Assembly: GCA_016716135.1 (NCBI GenBank)
Contig: JADJWX010000002.1
Span: 852,909-916,908, forward strand
DNA length: 64,000 nt
Direction: 5' to 3'
Source: Lewinellaceae bacterium
GTDB lineage: Bacteria > Bacteroidota > Bacteroidia > Chitinophagales > Saprospiraceae
This document shows, in pieces, positions 45,033 to 54,883 of the stretch. Position numbers and translations under genes: made by a program. The notes beneath the pieces were generated by a model, which was not told the origin of the DNA, ran no database searches, and saw only the letters and a list, made by a program, of their open reading frames with translations. Every line of letters starts with the position of its first letter. Within the stretch, counting starts at the first letter, position 1.

Positions 45033-47762
45033 ATGGGTTCAGGAAAATTTGCCTACATAAACAACAAACCCTACGACATCCGCGACGGCGAAACCATTCT
45101 CGCCTTTTTACGCCGCCATACCAGCAACCGAAAAGTTGTGCCTACGCTCTGCGACGCACCCAACCTCGACCCCTACGGCGCCTGCCGGGTGTGCAGCGTC
45201 GATGTGGCGCTTTCGGCCGACGGGCCGGCCAAGACCGTGGCTTCCTGCCATACGCCGATGATGCCGGACTATCATATTTTCCCGGACTCGCCGCGCGTGC
45301 AGAAATTGCGCAAAAATATCATCGAACTGGTGCTCACCGACCACCCGCTCGACTGCCTGACCTGCGAGGTCAACGGCAACTGCGAACTCCAGGACGTGGC
45401 CGCCGATGTGGGCATTCGAAAGGTGCGTTACCCGGAAGGCAAAAACCACCTCGACCGGCAAAAAGACCTCAGCCACCCGTACATGACTTCCGACCTGTCG
45501 AAGTGCATCAACTGCGGCCGCTGTGTGCGCGCCTGCGACGAGGTGCAGGGCGAGTTTGTGTTGAGCATGGCCGGCCGCGGTTTCGACAGCCATATCGTGA
45601 AGGGCATCAACTCCAGCTTTATCGAGTCCGATTGTGTGAGCTGCGGCGCTTGCGCTCAGGCTTGCCCGACCTCGGCGATTTCCGATATTTTCGAATCAAA
45701 ATCTGTCGTAGTTGATGAAAAAGTACGCACCGTGTGCACCTACTGCGGCGTGGGCTGCAACCTGGATGTGGCGGTCGATGCCGGAAAGGTCAAGTCCATC
45801 CAGGCGCCCTACGATGCCGAAGCCAACCAGGGCCACACCTGCCTGAAAGGCCGGTTTGCCTTTTCGTTTTACGACCACCCCGACCGCATCCGCACCCCGC
45901 TCATCCGCCGCAACGGTGTATTGGAGCCTGCCACCTGGGACGAGGCCTACGACTACGTAGCCGAAAAACTGAACGCGATTAAAGCCGAACACGGTCCTGA
46001 TGCCATCGCCGGCATTTCCTCGGCACGTTGCACAAACGAGGAAAACTACCTTATGCAAAAATTCATGCGCGCCGTCATCGGCACCAACAACATCGACAGC
46101 TGCGCGCGCGTGTGTCACTCGCCCACCGCCCTGGGTATGCAACGCACCTTCGGCACCGGCGCAGCTACCAACTCGATTATCGACCTGAAGTACACCAAGT
46201 GCATGATGGTCATCGGCGCCAACCCGACCGATGCGCACCCCGTCACCGGGGCCAAGATCAAACAACGCGCCATGAAAGGCATCCCGATGATTGTGATCGA
46301 CCCGCGGCGCACCGAGCTGGCCAGATACGCCACGCACCACATCCAACTCCGCCCGGGTACCAACGTGGCTGTGCTGCAAATGATGCTCTACTACATCATT
46401 AGCGAGGGTTTGGAAGACAAAAAATTCATCGAAAGCCGCACCGAAGGGTACGAGGGTTTCCGTGAGCAAATTTTGAATTTAGACATTGATGCCCTGGAAA
46501 AAGTGAGCGGCGTCAACCGGAACCAGATCCGGGAAGCAGCCCGGCTGTACGCCGGATCGGAAGCGGCCATGTCGTTCCACGGTTTGGGCGTCACCGAGCA
46601 TTCGCAGGGAACGCTTACCGTCATGCTGATCTCCGACCTGGCGATGGTGACCGGCAACATCGGCCGCCGTGGCGTAGGGGTGAATCCGCTGCGGGGCCAG
46701 AACAACGTGCAGGGTGCTGCCGATATGGGTTGCCAGCCGCACCAGGGCGCCGGTTACATGGCGGTGAACAACGAAAAATTCCATCAACAATACGAGGCGT
46801 TTTACGGCGTGAAATTGCCGCTGCACATCGGCTACAAGATTCCGGAGATGTACGATGCCGCGCTGGATGATAAACTCAAAGCGCTCTGGCTGATCGGCGA
46901 GGATGTGGTACAAACTGACCCGAACTCGCAAAAAATTATCGCTGCGCTGAAAAAACTCGATCTGCTGGTGGTCCAGGAACTGTTTATGACGGTCACCTGC
47001 GAATACGCTGATGTGATCCTGCCAGGCGCGTCGTTTTTGGAAAAAAGCGGCACGTTTACCAATGGCGAACGTCGCGTACAGCGCGTCAACGCCGTAGTGC
47101 CCCCACTCGAAGGCACCAAGCCCGACGGACAGATTGTCGTCGATATCATGAACCGCATGGGTTATAAACAAGCGGACTACGACCCTGCGGTCATGCTGGA
47201 TGAAATTTCGAAGATCGTGCCCTTCTTTGCCGGTATCAAATGGGAAGAACTCGGCGAAAACGGCAAACAATGGCCCGTCAAACCCGATGGTACGGATACC
47301 GATATTTTGCACACCGAGACGTTCAAACGTGGGCTCGGGATGTTCCAATACGACGATTTCCGGGAAACCACCGAATTGCTCGACCACAGCAAGGACTATC
47401 CCTACATCGTGACCACCAACCGCGAACTGGAACACTACAACTCCGGCACCATGACCCGCCGTACCCGCAATGTGGATATTCTTACGGAAGACGTACTCCT
47501 TATCCATCCGGAGGATGCGGCCAGGCACCAGATTGCTGACGGTGATATGGTATGCCTGGAATCGCCACGTGGGAAGGTAGATGTGAAAGCCCGGCTGACC
47601 GATGTGGTCAAACCCGGGATTTTGAGCACAACATTCCACTTCCCGGAGATTATGATGAACAACATCACCTCGGACGTGCACGACTCCGATGCGCTCTGCC
47701 CGGAGTACAAAGTGGTGGCTGTGCGGATACGGAAGAGTAAGGGGAAGTATAAGATGGCATGA
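45033..47762 (+). CDS. NAD-linked formate dehydrogenase alpha subunit (Mo/W-bisPGD, Cys form)
   Basis: Catalytic subunit oxidising formate to CO2, about 909 residues. N-terminal [2Fe-2S] ferredoxin domain (Cys40, Cys51, Cys54, Cys72), a NuoG-type His/Cys site (HPLDCLTCEVNGNC) and two [4Fe-4S] sites (CINCGRCVRAC, CVSCGACAQACP). Next come the molybdopterin domain's [4Fe-4S] (CTYCGVGCNLDVAV ... GHTCLKGRF) and the active-site motif SCARVCHSPT. Cys361 occupies the selenocysteine position of E. coli FdhF, and His362 follows. The C-terminal dinucleotide-binding domain has NRELEHYNSGTMTRRT. ATG 45033 (MGSGKFAYINNKPYDIRDGE) is chosen; the upstream frame is out of family. Pairs with the subunit at 42273. 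Confidence 0.93.
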   Translation: MGSGKFAYINNKPYDIRDGETILAFLRRHTSNRKVVPTLCDAPNLDPYGACRVCSVDVALSADGPAKTVASCHTPMMPDYHIFPDSPRVQKLRKNIIELVLTDHPLDCLTCEVNGNCELQDVAADVGIRKVRYPEGKNHLDRQKDLSHPYMTSDLSKCINCGRCVRACDEVQGEFVLSMAGRGFDSHIVKGINSSFIESDCVSCGACAQACPTSAISDIFESKSVVVDEKVRTVCTYCGVGCNLDVAVDAGKVKSIQAPYDAEANQGHTCLKGRFAFSFYDHPDRIRTPLIRRNGVLEPATWDEAYDYVAEKLNAIKAEHGPDAIAGISSARCTNEENYLMQKFMRAVIGTNNIDSCARVCHSPTALGMQRTFGTGAATNSIIDLKYTKCMMVIGANPTDAHPVTGAKIKQRAMKGIPMIVIDPRRTELARYATHHIQLRPGTNVAVLQMMLYYIISEGLEDKKFIESRTEGYEGFREQILNLDIDALEKVSGVNRNQIREAARLYAGSEAAMSFHGLGVTEHSQGTLTVMLISDLAMVTGNIGRRGVGVNPLRGQNNVQGAADMGCQPHQGAGYMAVNNEKFHQQYEAFYGVKLPLHIGYKIPEMYDAALDDKLKALWLIGEDVVQTDPNSQKIIAALKKLDLLVVQELFMTVTCEYADVILPGASFLEKSGTFTNGERRVQRVNAVVPPLEGTKPDGQIVVDIMNRMGYKQADYDPAVMLDEISKIVPFFAGIKWEELGENGKQWPVKPDGTDTDILHTETFKRGLGMFQYDDFRETTELLDHSKDYPYIVTTNRELEHYNSGTMTRRTRNVDILTEDVLLIHPEDAARHQIADGDMVCLESPRGKVDVKARLTDVVKPGILSTTFHFPEIMMNNITSDVHDSDALCPEYKVVAVRIRKSKGKYKMA

Positions 47763-47770
47763 AGTTTAAC

Positions 47771-47984
47771 GAGTCATCCCGAATTTTCGAAATGACTCTC
47801 GGAGAAGTCAAATATTTGTAGATCAGCGATTTAAGGGAGATTGACGACCTCGGAGAGGTCGCATAGGCAGTGGTTAGCGCCTGGATATTCGACTTCTCCG
47901 AGGTTGGGCAACGTGCAATCGCGGTATTTCTACAAATATTTGACCCCTCCGAGGTCTTTTTTATGAAAAAATTCGGGATGACTC
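47771..47984. repeat. Interspersed palindromic element family A, intact copy 2
   Basis: 214 bp with 17-bp perfect terminal inverted repeats (gagtcatcccgaatttt at 47771-47787, aaaattcgggatgactc at 47968-47984). Inside are four arm-like blocks of the form gacctcgga-gaggtc with caaatatttgtag next to them. It starts 8 bp after the formate dehydrogenase stop. The rest of the gap to 48200 contains no gene. No transposase is encoded; MITE-like or a large REP-type element. Confidence 0.8.
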
Positions 47985-48200
47985 ATGTTTCAATTTGATT
48001 ACCGGCCCTACCTACGCACTCTGCCAGTACTTTACGGATTATTCGGGGGCAAAAAACAGCGCCGTTATTAATTTTCACGAACTTCGATCAGGTTTCCAGT
48101 TTTTGGATTGGAATCAAATTTTCTTTCTTTTTTTGCAAAGCAAACAGAGTTTTAGAAATTGTGCTGTTTCACGAAGTATTATCTGAAAACGAATCAATTG

Positions 48201-51125
48201 ATGTGTATGAAGCTACTTTACAAAATTCTAGGAATTAGTGTTTTATGTATTCTCCTGAGTAGCGTTTGTGGTCAGGCACAAACCAACATTCGCGGTAAAG
48301 TACAGGATGCCGACACGGGGGAGGAACTCATTGGGGCAGCCGTGGCACTGGTGAATATCGGCGGGGGAACGATCACCAATTACGAAGGCGCGTTTTTACT
48401 GTCGGTTGACGCACTTCCGGTAACCATCCGGGTTTCGTACACGGGGTACACGACACAGGAATTGGAAATTACGAGTGCCGATGAGCGGGTAATGGTCCGT
48501 CTGGCCCCGAATTCCATCATAATTGAAGAAACGGTAGTCCGCGGCCAGCGCGTCAGCGAAAAGCAAAAAACTGCGCCCCTTTCTGTTGAAAATCTCGATG
48601 CCATTGCGATCAAGGAAACCGCAGCCATCAGCTTTTACAATGGCCTGGGCAACCTGAAAGGCGTGGATTTAACCACGGCCTCCCTGGGTTTTACCATTAT
48701 CAATACCCGTGGTTTCAACTCTACCAGCCCGGTCCGTTCCTTGCAAATTATTGATGGCGTGGACAATCAGGCGCCCGGCCTGAATTTTTCGCTGGGCAAC
48801 TTTCTGGGCTCCTCCGAACTGGATGTGATCGGCGTTGAACTGATTTCCGGCGCCGCTGGCCCATTTTACGGGCCCAATGCCTTCAACGGGGTGATCAGCA
48901 TGAAAACCAAAGATCCCTTTATTCAAAAAGGTCTGGCCGTTTCGCTGAAATCAGGCGAGCGGAGTTTGTTCGAAGGGGCGATCCGCTGGGCGGATGCGTT
49001 TAAAAACAAGTCGGGACATGATTTTCTGGCCTACAAACTCAATTTCTTCTATCTGCGCGCCAACGACTGGGTGGCCGACAACTATGATCCGGTGGTTGGG
49101 TCGGTAAGCAGTGCCGACAATCCGGGTGGTTTTGATGCCGTCAATATTTACGGCGATGAATACCGCGCCGGTTTCGATTATTCCAAAGAAGCACCCTGGT
49201 CGGACCGGATAGCGCTCGGGGTTTTGCACCGCACCGGATACCGGGAAGTGGATTTGGTGGATTACGATACCCGGAATACCAAGGCCAATGTGGCCTTTCA
49301 TTTTAGGTTAAATCCTGCGAAGGAGTTTGAATCGCCGGAGTTGATCCTGTCTTCCAGTTTTGGCAGCGGCACGACGGTTTACCAGGGCGACAACCGCTTC
49401 AGCCTGCGCGATATTCTGTTTTTCCAAAACCGGATTGAATTCCGGAAAAAAGACAAATTTTTCCTGCGCGCCTATGCCACTAACGAGGATGCGGGCAAGT
49501 CGTACGACCCGTACTTTACCGCTTTGCGCCTGCAAACGGCTTCCAAAACCAACGGTCAATGGCTTGGTGATTATACGCAATACTGGATCAATATTGGCAA
49601 TTACGACAGCAAAATGCGGGAAACAGGTTATCCCAACCTGCAAACGATGTACGACCCGGTTACGATGATGTTTACGTCCAGTTTTGATTCGGTGGCTGCG
49701 CAAAACTGGTTTGCCAACAACTACGACAACCTCGTAAACTGGCACCGCAACGCGCGCACCTATGCCGACTCTTTCTCGAATGTCTTTTTCGACGGGCACT
49801 ATTTTCCGGGTTCTCCGGAATTTGTCAATGCGTTTAACCAAATAACCCGGACAAAGTCAGGCGAGGCCGGCGGCACCCGGTTTTTTGATAAATCTGCACT
49901 GTATCATGTCCATGGGGAGTACCGGTTTACCCCAAAATGGTTGAGCCATTGGGTCGTCGGCGGGAATGTCCGGTATTACCGGCCGAATTCGGAAGGCACC
50001 ATTTTTTCCGACACCTTGTCCCGGAGATTTGAAAACGGGGTGTTGGTTGATACGTTTTATAACCGGATCACCAACCATGAATTCGGCTTGTACACGGGTT
50101 TGGAAAAAAAGTTTGCCAACGACCAGATTATACTTTCCGGCACCCTGCGCATGGATAAAAACCAAAACTTCGACTACCTGTTCACCCCGGCTTTGAGTGC
50201 CGTGTATGCCCCGGATCAAAAAAATTTCCTGCGCTTATCATTCAGTTCGGCCATCCGGAACCCGACCCTGACCGACCAGTATTTGTTCCTGAATGTAGGG
50301 CCGGCCACCCTGGTGGGCAATTTGAACGGGTTCAATAACCTGGTATCCGTCGATTCCTTTATTGCGGGCGTAAATACCGGCAATTACAATTTGTTCGACG
50401 ATGTGGACGTAGCGCCTATCCGCCCGGAGAAAGTGCGCACCTTTGAAATCGGGTACCGCACCACCTTGTGGAACAGCCTCTACCTGGATGCGGCCTACTA
50501 CTACAATTTTTATAACGATTTTATCGGCTACAACCTCGGCGTGGTGGCGCCGGTATCTTCCGGCATTTTGGACATTACCCGGGTGCGGGTGTACCGGGTG
50601 GCGGCCAATTCGATCAACGAAGTAACTACCCAGGGGTTTGCGCTCGGGATGAATTATTATTTCAGTAATTATTTTCAACTCAGTGGCAATTACAGCTGGA
50701 ACAAACTGAACAAACTGGATGTCGACGACCCGATTATCCCCGCTTTTAATACACCGGAGCATAAATTCAATATCGGTGTGTCTGGACGCGATCTGCCTTT
50801 CCTTGGGTTGAAAAGAACGGGCTTCAACGTCGTTTACAAATGGATACAGGGTTTTCAGTTTGAAGGGTCGCCACAGTTTACGGGGTTTATCCCAACGTAC
50901 GACATGGTAGACGCGCAATGGAATGTCACCTTCGACCGGATAAACACGACGTTCAAGATCGGCGTTTCCAACCTCTTTGGGATAAAACCACTGTTTGAAG
51001 ATTCGCCCAACGGTGAGTCGCGGCTGAAAGCGGCATTTAATAACCGGAATTTTCAAACCTACGGTGGCCCACGTATAGGCCGTATGGCCTACATTAGCGT
51101 CTTGTACAACCTGGAACGCCGCTGA
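48201..51125 (+). CDS. TonB-dependent receptor with carboxypeptidase-like regulatory domain
   Basis: Outer-membrane transporter of about 975 residues. The signal peptide is followed by a carboxypeptidase-D regulatory-like domain (VQDADTGEELIGAAVALV, ISYTGY-like VSYTGYTTQELEI), the plug (INTRGFNSTSPVRSLQIIDG, ISGAAGPFYGPNAFNGVISM) and the 22-strand barrel. The C-terminus is the usual aromatic end (AYISVLYNLERR). Not preceded or followed by a SusD-like gene, so it is not a SusC/D pair. It is 61 bp upstream of the secreted hydrolase-like gene, likely cotranscribed. ATG 48201 or 48207 are both acceptable starts. Substrate unknown. Confidence 0.92.
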   Translation: MCMKLLYKILGISVLCILLSSVCGQAQTNIRGKVQDADTGEELIGAAVALVNIGGGTITNYEGAFLLSVDALPVTIRVSYTGYTTQELEITSADERVMVRLAPNSIIIEETVVRGQRVSEKQKTAPLSVENLDAIAIKETAAISFYNGLGNLKGVDLTTASLGFTIINTRGFNSTSPVRSLQIIDGVDNQAPGLNFSLGNFLGSSELDVIGVELISGAAGPFYGPNAFNGVISMKTKDPFIQKGLAVSLKSGERSLFEGAIRWADAFKNKSGHDFLAYKLNFFYLRANDWVADNYDPVVGSVSSADNPGGFDAVNIYGDEYRAGFDYSKEAPWSDRIALGVLHRTGYREVDLVDYDTRNTKANVAFHFRLNPAKEFESPELILSSSFGSGTTVYQGDNRFSLRDILFFQNRIEFRKKDKFFLRAYATNEDAGKSYDPYFTALRLQTASKTNGQWLGDYTQYWINIGNYDSKMRETGYPNLQTMYDPVTMMFTSSFDSVAAQNWFANNYDNLVNWHRNARTYADSFSNVFFDGHYFPGSPEFVNAFNQITRTKSGEAGGTRFFDKSALYHVHGEYRFTPKWLSHWVVGGNVRYYRPNSEGTIFSDTLSRRFENGVLVDTFYNRITNHEFGLYTGLEKKFANDQIILSGTLRMDKNQNFDYLFTPALSAVYAPDQKNFLRLSFSSAIRNPTLTDQYLFLNVGPATLVGNLNGFNNLVSVDSFIAGVNTGNYNLFDDVDVAPIRPEKVRTFEIGYRTTLWNSLYLDAAYYYNFYNDFIGYNLGVVAPVSSGILDITRVRVYRVAANSINEVTTQGFALGMNYYFSNYFQLSGNYSWNKLNKLDVDDPIIPAFNTPEHKFNIGVSGRDLPFLGLKRTGFNVVYKWIQGFQFEGSPQFTGFIPTYDMVDAQWNVTFDRINTTFKIGVSNLFGIKPLFEDSPNGESRLKAAFNNRNFQTYGGPRIGRMAYISVLYNLERR

Positions 51126-51186
51126 GTTGCAATGCTGTAACCAACTAATATTTCTTATACCTCTTACTTAAAAAAAGGCAACAACC

Positions 51187-52872
51187 ATGAAGAAACGTAT
51201 TCTTTTACTGTTACTGATCTCAGGCGCTTTTTTCCTGGATCAAATAACTGCGCAACGGTACCTCCAACCAATATTTGACAGAAGTGAGATTACGGTACAG
51301 AAAAACGTGCCGTATGGCGTAAATGCCACGATTCTTTTCCAGTCTGTCGCCGGAGAAGCCATCCCCCAACAACTGGTTATGGATGTGTACCGGCCGGCCA
51401 GCGATACGGAAACCAACCGCCCGCTGGTGTTGTACTTCCACACGGGCAATTTCCTGCCGTTTAAAAACCCGGACCCGACCAGCCCGCTACAAAACGGTTT
51501 TAACGGTTCCTGTGGTGGCCAAACGAATGACTCAGCTGCCGTGGAAATCTGTACCCGACTTGCGCAGATGGGTTATGTTGCGGCCTCTGTGGACCATCGT
51601 TTAGGCTGGCTGCCACTTTCGACTATTCCGGAAGTTCGCCGCTTCATGCTGATCAACGCCGCTTATCGCGGGGTACAGGATGCCAGCACGGCCATCCGCT
51701 TTTTCCGTCAAAATGTAGATGTTGGTGGTAATACCTTTGGTGTTGACCCGACTAAGATCGTGTTGTTCGGTCAGGGTACCGGCGGGTATATTTCGCTGAA
51801 CATGGCTATGCTGGATGAGTATTCCAAAATTCCCACGGCTACGAACGGAAAATTCGTCTGGAACCCAAGAACGGTAACAGGCAACCCCTGTTCACCCGAT
51901 GCCATTATTCCGATGGTCATCGAACAGGTAAACGGTAACCTGGTCGGTACCACTGTGGGGGTTTCGCCTATTACCGATCCGATGAACAATTGCGCGCTGA
52001 TCAAACTCGATACCCTGTGCTATCCGAACTGGCCCGGTTATTCCTCCGATTTTAACCTGGCGGTCAACCTCGGCGGCGCCCTGGGCGACTCTTCCTGGAT
52101 CGACAATGCGATGGTTAACCCGCAACCGGCGTTGCTCTCCTTCCAGGTGCCCAACGACGAAAACGCACCGTACACCTCCGGTACGTTGACGGTACCCGGT
52201 CAGGATCCGCCCTTGCAGGTTGTTGAAGTGCAGGGTGCTTACCTGGTTCAGGAATTAATGGAAGCCGCCGGCCAACAGGATGCCCTGCTCGCTGCCGACA
52301 ATAATTACCTCGACCTGCAAGTCAACCAAATAGAGGCATTTGCCAACAGCCCTGCCGGGTTGCAGGATTATAAAGCGGGTCTGTATCCGTTTTTGATGCC
52401 GCCCGATACCGTCAACCCGATGGAGCCGTTGAGCAATGCACCATGGGAATGGACTTCTTTTCCGGGCTTGCCGCCGATACCGGGTGTTACTTCCGGTTTC
52501 CAATGCAATACGGATAAATCAACGGCTATTGCCTACATCGATACGATCATCCGTTTTTACGCTCCGCGTGCTTGTTTTGCACTTGGTTTGCAGAGCTGTG
52601 TTGACCAAATCCTCAGTTCGAAAGAGCCGTTGGCAAAAAACATCGATGTGCTGGCTGCGCCAAACCCGGCATCCGATGAAGTTCGGCTGAGTAGCTCGGA
52701 AGAAATTCTCGCTATCCAGGTGATCGACAAAATTGGCCGTTTGGTGCGCAATGTGAATTCCGTGAACAACACGAATTACACGCTACGACGGGATGGTTTG
52801 CAGTCCGGATTATACGTCGTGAAACTAAGTTTCAAAGAAGGTTTTGTGACGAAAATGGTGTCGTTTAATTAG
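51187..52872 (+). CDS. Secreted alpha/beta-hydrolase-like protein lacking the nucleophile serine, T9SS domain
   Basis: Signal peptide MKKRILLLLLISGAFFL, then a carboxylesterase/BD-FAE-like alpha/beta fold (DVYRP, RPLVLYFHTG, ASVDHRLGW, YRGVQDASTAIRFFRQN). Where the family has GxSxG, this reads FGQGTGGY: Gly197 replaces the nucleophile. The oxyanion segment HGGxF is also changed (HTGNF). The C-terminal ~85 residues are a T9SS domain (VLAAPNPASDEVRL ... FVTKMVSFN). The protein is therefore probably exported and either non-catalytic or binding-only. Cotranscription with the TonB receptor upstream suggests a role in capture of the same substrate. A bidirectional terminator follows. Confidence 0.85.
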   Translation: MKKRILLLLLISGAFFLDQITAQRYLQPIFDRSEITVQKNVPYGVNATILFQSVAGEAIPQQLVMDVYRPASDTETNRPLVLYFHTGNFLPFKNPDPTSPLQNGFNGSCGGQTNDSAAVEICTRLAQMGYVAASVDHRLGWLPLSTIPEVRRFMLINAAYRGVQDASTAIRFFRQNVDVGGNTFGVDPTKIVLFGQGTGGYISLNMAMLDEYSKIPTATNGKFVWNPRTVTGNPCSPDAIIPMVIEQVNGNLVGTTVGVSPITDPMNNCALIKLDTLCYPNWPGYSSDFNLAVNLGGALGDSSWIDNAMVNPQPALLSFQVPNDENAPYTSGTLTVPGQDPPLQVVEVQGAYLVQELMEAAGQQDALLAADNNYLDLQVNQIEAFANSPAGLQDYKAGLYPFLMPPDTVNPMEPLSNAPWEWTSFPGLPPIPGVTSGFQCNTDKSTAIAYIDTIIRFYAPRACFALGLQSCVDQILSSKEPLAKNIDVLAAPNPASDEVRLSSSEEILAIQVIDKIGRLVRNVNSVNNTNYTLRRDGLQSGLYVVKLSFKEGFVTKMVSFN

Positions 52873-52890
52873 CGTATTTCCTATCACAAC

Positions 52891-52936
52891 AAAAAAAATG
52901 GCCGGCAGGAATGATTTCCTGCCGGCCATTTTTTTT
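52891..52936. terminator. Bidirectional rho-independent terminator
   Basis: Perfect 20-bp stem: eight A plus tggccggcagga, loop atgatt, then tcctgccggcca plus eight T. It lies between the convergent hydrolase-like gene and the PKD protein gene and can terminate both. Confidence 0.95.
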
Positions 52937-52951
52937 GTGAAAAAAGCAGCG

Positions 52952-54763
52952 TTAACGCAGCACGGCCAAACTGCCCACATAGCGCCGCCCTTCCAGACTA
53001 AGTTCGAGAAAATACATGCCGGGATTCAAATTTCCGGCGTTAACCTGAATTTGATCGGCGCCGGCGCCCATTTGCACGGTTTGGACAAGCCGGCCGGCTA
53101 CATCCCAAACCCGCAGGGTGCCGTTTTCGGAAAGTGGCGCCGCCATTTGAACAGTTACCAGACCGGAAGCCGGATTCGGGAAAATATTGAGTTCGCCTAA
53201 AACAACATCCTTGGCGCCGATCGTACAGTCGAAGTTGGGGTCGATCGTTACGGTAGTTGCATACGTATTGGTGCAGCCGGTATTCAGATCGGTCACAATC
53301 AGGCTGTATTCCCCGTTCACCTGGGCACAATGGGTAAAGCCGGTGGCTCCGGCAATCGGGGCGTTAAACAGGTACCATTGAAGGCTGTAGTTTGCCGGCA
53401 AGGCCAGGGTGTCTAAAAGTTTCAGGTTGTTCCGGTCGTTGACGTAGGTCGGTACAGCGGGCAGCGGATAAAACTCCACGAAGGTGCTATCCGAGATGGA
53501 TGTGCAGCCGTAGGTATTTTGTGCCTGCACCTGGTAATATCCCGTGCTGTCGGGCATAAAGAGAAAATCCGTTTCGCCGGCAATCGGATGGCCGTTTACA
53601 AACCACTGGTTGCCGTCGCCAAACGAAGACTCCAGCACGATGGTATCCGAACCTTCACAAGTAGCCAGTTTGTTGGCCGTAATTTTTGGTATAGCGGGTT
53701 TGGGGTACACGATAACCGTATCGGTACTGAAAATTTCATCCACCGGATGCTGGATATTCAGAATGATCCGGAAAGCGCCGGAGCCGGAAAGCGTATCGGT
53801 GCTCAAAAAATTGAAAGCCACCGAGCCGCAAGGATCATCGCCGCCTTTCAGGCCGGAGTCTTCATCCCAAACCTCGAGGGAGTAAATTGCCGTTTCGGTA
53901 AGCGGTAAATTGATCGGAAATGTGTAGGGCAGAGGGGTATTGTCGATATGCGGCGAGGAATTGTACAATTGCATACCACTTTGATTGTTGATAAACAAAT
54001 ACAAGTCGGGTACGCCGACGCCCAACTGGTCTACACAGTCCACACCCAATACCGTGGCGCTTACCAAAATATAGCCGACGGTGTCGATGGTTGCATGATA
54101 ATTGACCTCATACAGCCCCGGCTTGTCGTAGGTGTGCGGCGGCGGGTTTTCCCCGGAATAGCTTGTGCTGTCGCCAAAGTTCCATTCATAGGTGAATCCT
54201 GAATTGCCGTTTGACGGATTGTTGTTCGTAAACGTTACGGTCGTGCTACCACAACCGGTAACGTTTTCCATGGTAAATCCGTCGTTGGTGCTCACTTTTG
54301 GCGCGACGTACAGCCGGATCGGAAACGAGGTTTCCTGGGTAAATATGAATACGGTCGCTTTCAAATTGACCGTCATCACAAACGAATCGGAAGTGAATGG
54401 CGTGCCGCAAACCTTGATGCAGCCGTCTGTTTCCAATGCCGTTTCAAATTCCACCTGACTGGCCTCCCAAAACAGGCCCGGCGGCATCCCTTCGATGCTT
54501 ACAATTTCAATTTTCGAGATCGTTAGCCCCGGCGGCGTCGTGGAGTCTACCGCGTGTACCGGCGTCGTGGTTTTGGGTACGCGGAAGGAGATATCTTCGT
54601 CGTAAGGGGTGCCTTTTTCCCCATCGGGAAGCGGCGGCAGATACAACGTGTCAACCGGTAGGCCGGCCGGTAGATTTAATGCACAGCCCGGACAACCGAT
54701 TTGGGCCGACAAACATGTTTGAACAAAAATAATCAGGCAAAAAATGAGGAAATGTTGGCGCAT
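52952..54763 (-). CDS. Secreted PKD/Ig-like protein with T9SS domain
   Basis: 603 residues. Signal peptide MRQHFLIFCLIIFVQTCLSAQ, a Cys/Pro-rich N-terminus (GCPGCALNLPAGLPVDTLYL) and an Ig-like region. A PKD domain (YEWNFGDSTSYSGENPPPHT), further Ig-like domains with TCEGSDTIVLESS and SLIVTDLNTGCTNTY, and a type A T9SS sorting domain (LNIFPNPASGLVTV ... YVGSLAVLR) follow. Structural or adhesive surface role inferred. N-terminal sequence features recur in the smaller protein at 54986-55786 (signal peptide, then PPNCVF/CILMHGTP-like motifs), so the two are probably relatives. Confidence 0.85.
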   Translation of the reverse strand: MRQHFLIFCLIIFVQTCLSAQIGCPGCALNLPAGLPVDTLYLPPLPDGEKGTPYDEDISFRVPKTTTPVHAVDSTTPPGLTISKIEIVSIEGMPPGLFWEASQVEFETALETDGCIKVCGTPFTSDSFVMTVNLKATVFIFTQETSFPIRLYVAPKVSTNDGFTMENVTGCGSTTVTFTNNNPSNGNSGFTYEWNFGDSTSYSGENPPPHTYDKPGLYEVNYHATIDTVGYILVSATVLGVDCVDQLGVGVPDLYLFINNQSGMQLYNSSPHIDNTPLPYTFPINLPLTETAIYSLEVWDEDSGLKGGDDPCGSVAFNFLSTDTLSGSGAFRIILNIQHPVDEIFSTDTVIVYPKPAIPKITANKLATCEGSDTIVLESSFGDGNQWFVNGHPIAGETDFLFMPDSTGYYQVQAQNTYGCTSISDSTFVEFYPLPAVPTYVNDRNNLKLLDTLALPANYSLQWYLFNAPIAGATGFTHCAQVNGEYSLIVTDLNTGCTNTYATTVTIDPNFDCTIGAKDVVLGELNIFPNPASGLVTVQMAAPLSENGTLRVWDVAGRLVQTVQMGAGADQIQVNAGNLNPGMYFLELSLEGRRYVGSLAVLR

Positions 54764-54883
54764 AACAACCGGTTTAAATGTGAAAAAAATACGTTGCCTG
54801 GCAGGGTGGACGTGTTGTTTTCGATTAGAACCAAAGGCAGCAACAACTTTTCAAAAGACCGGAAGGAGGAAGGAAATTCAAAA

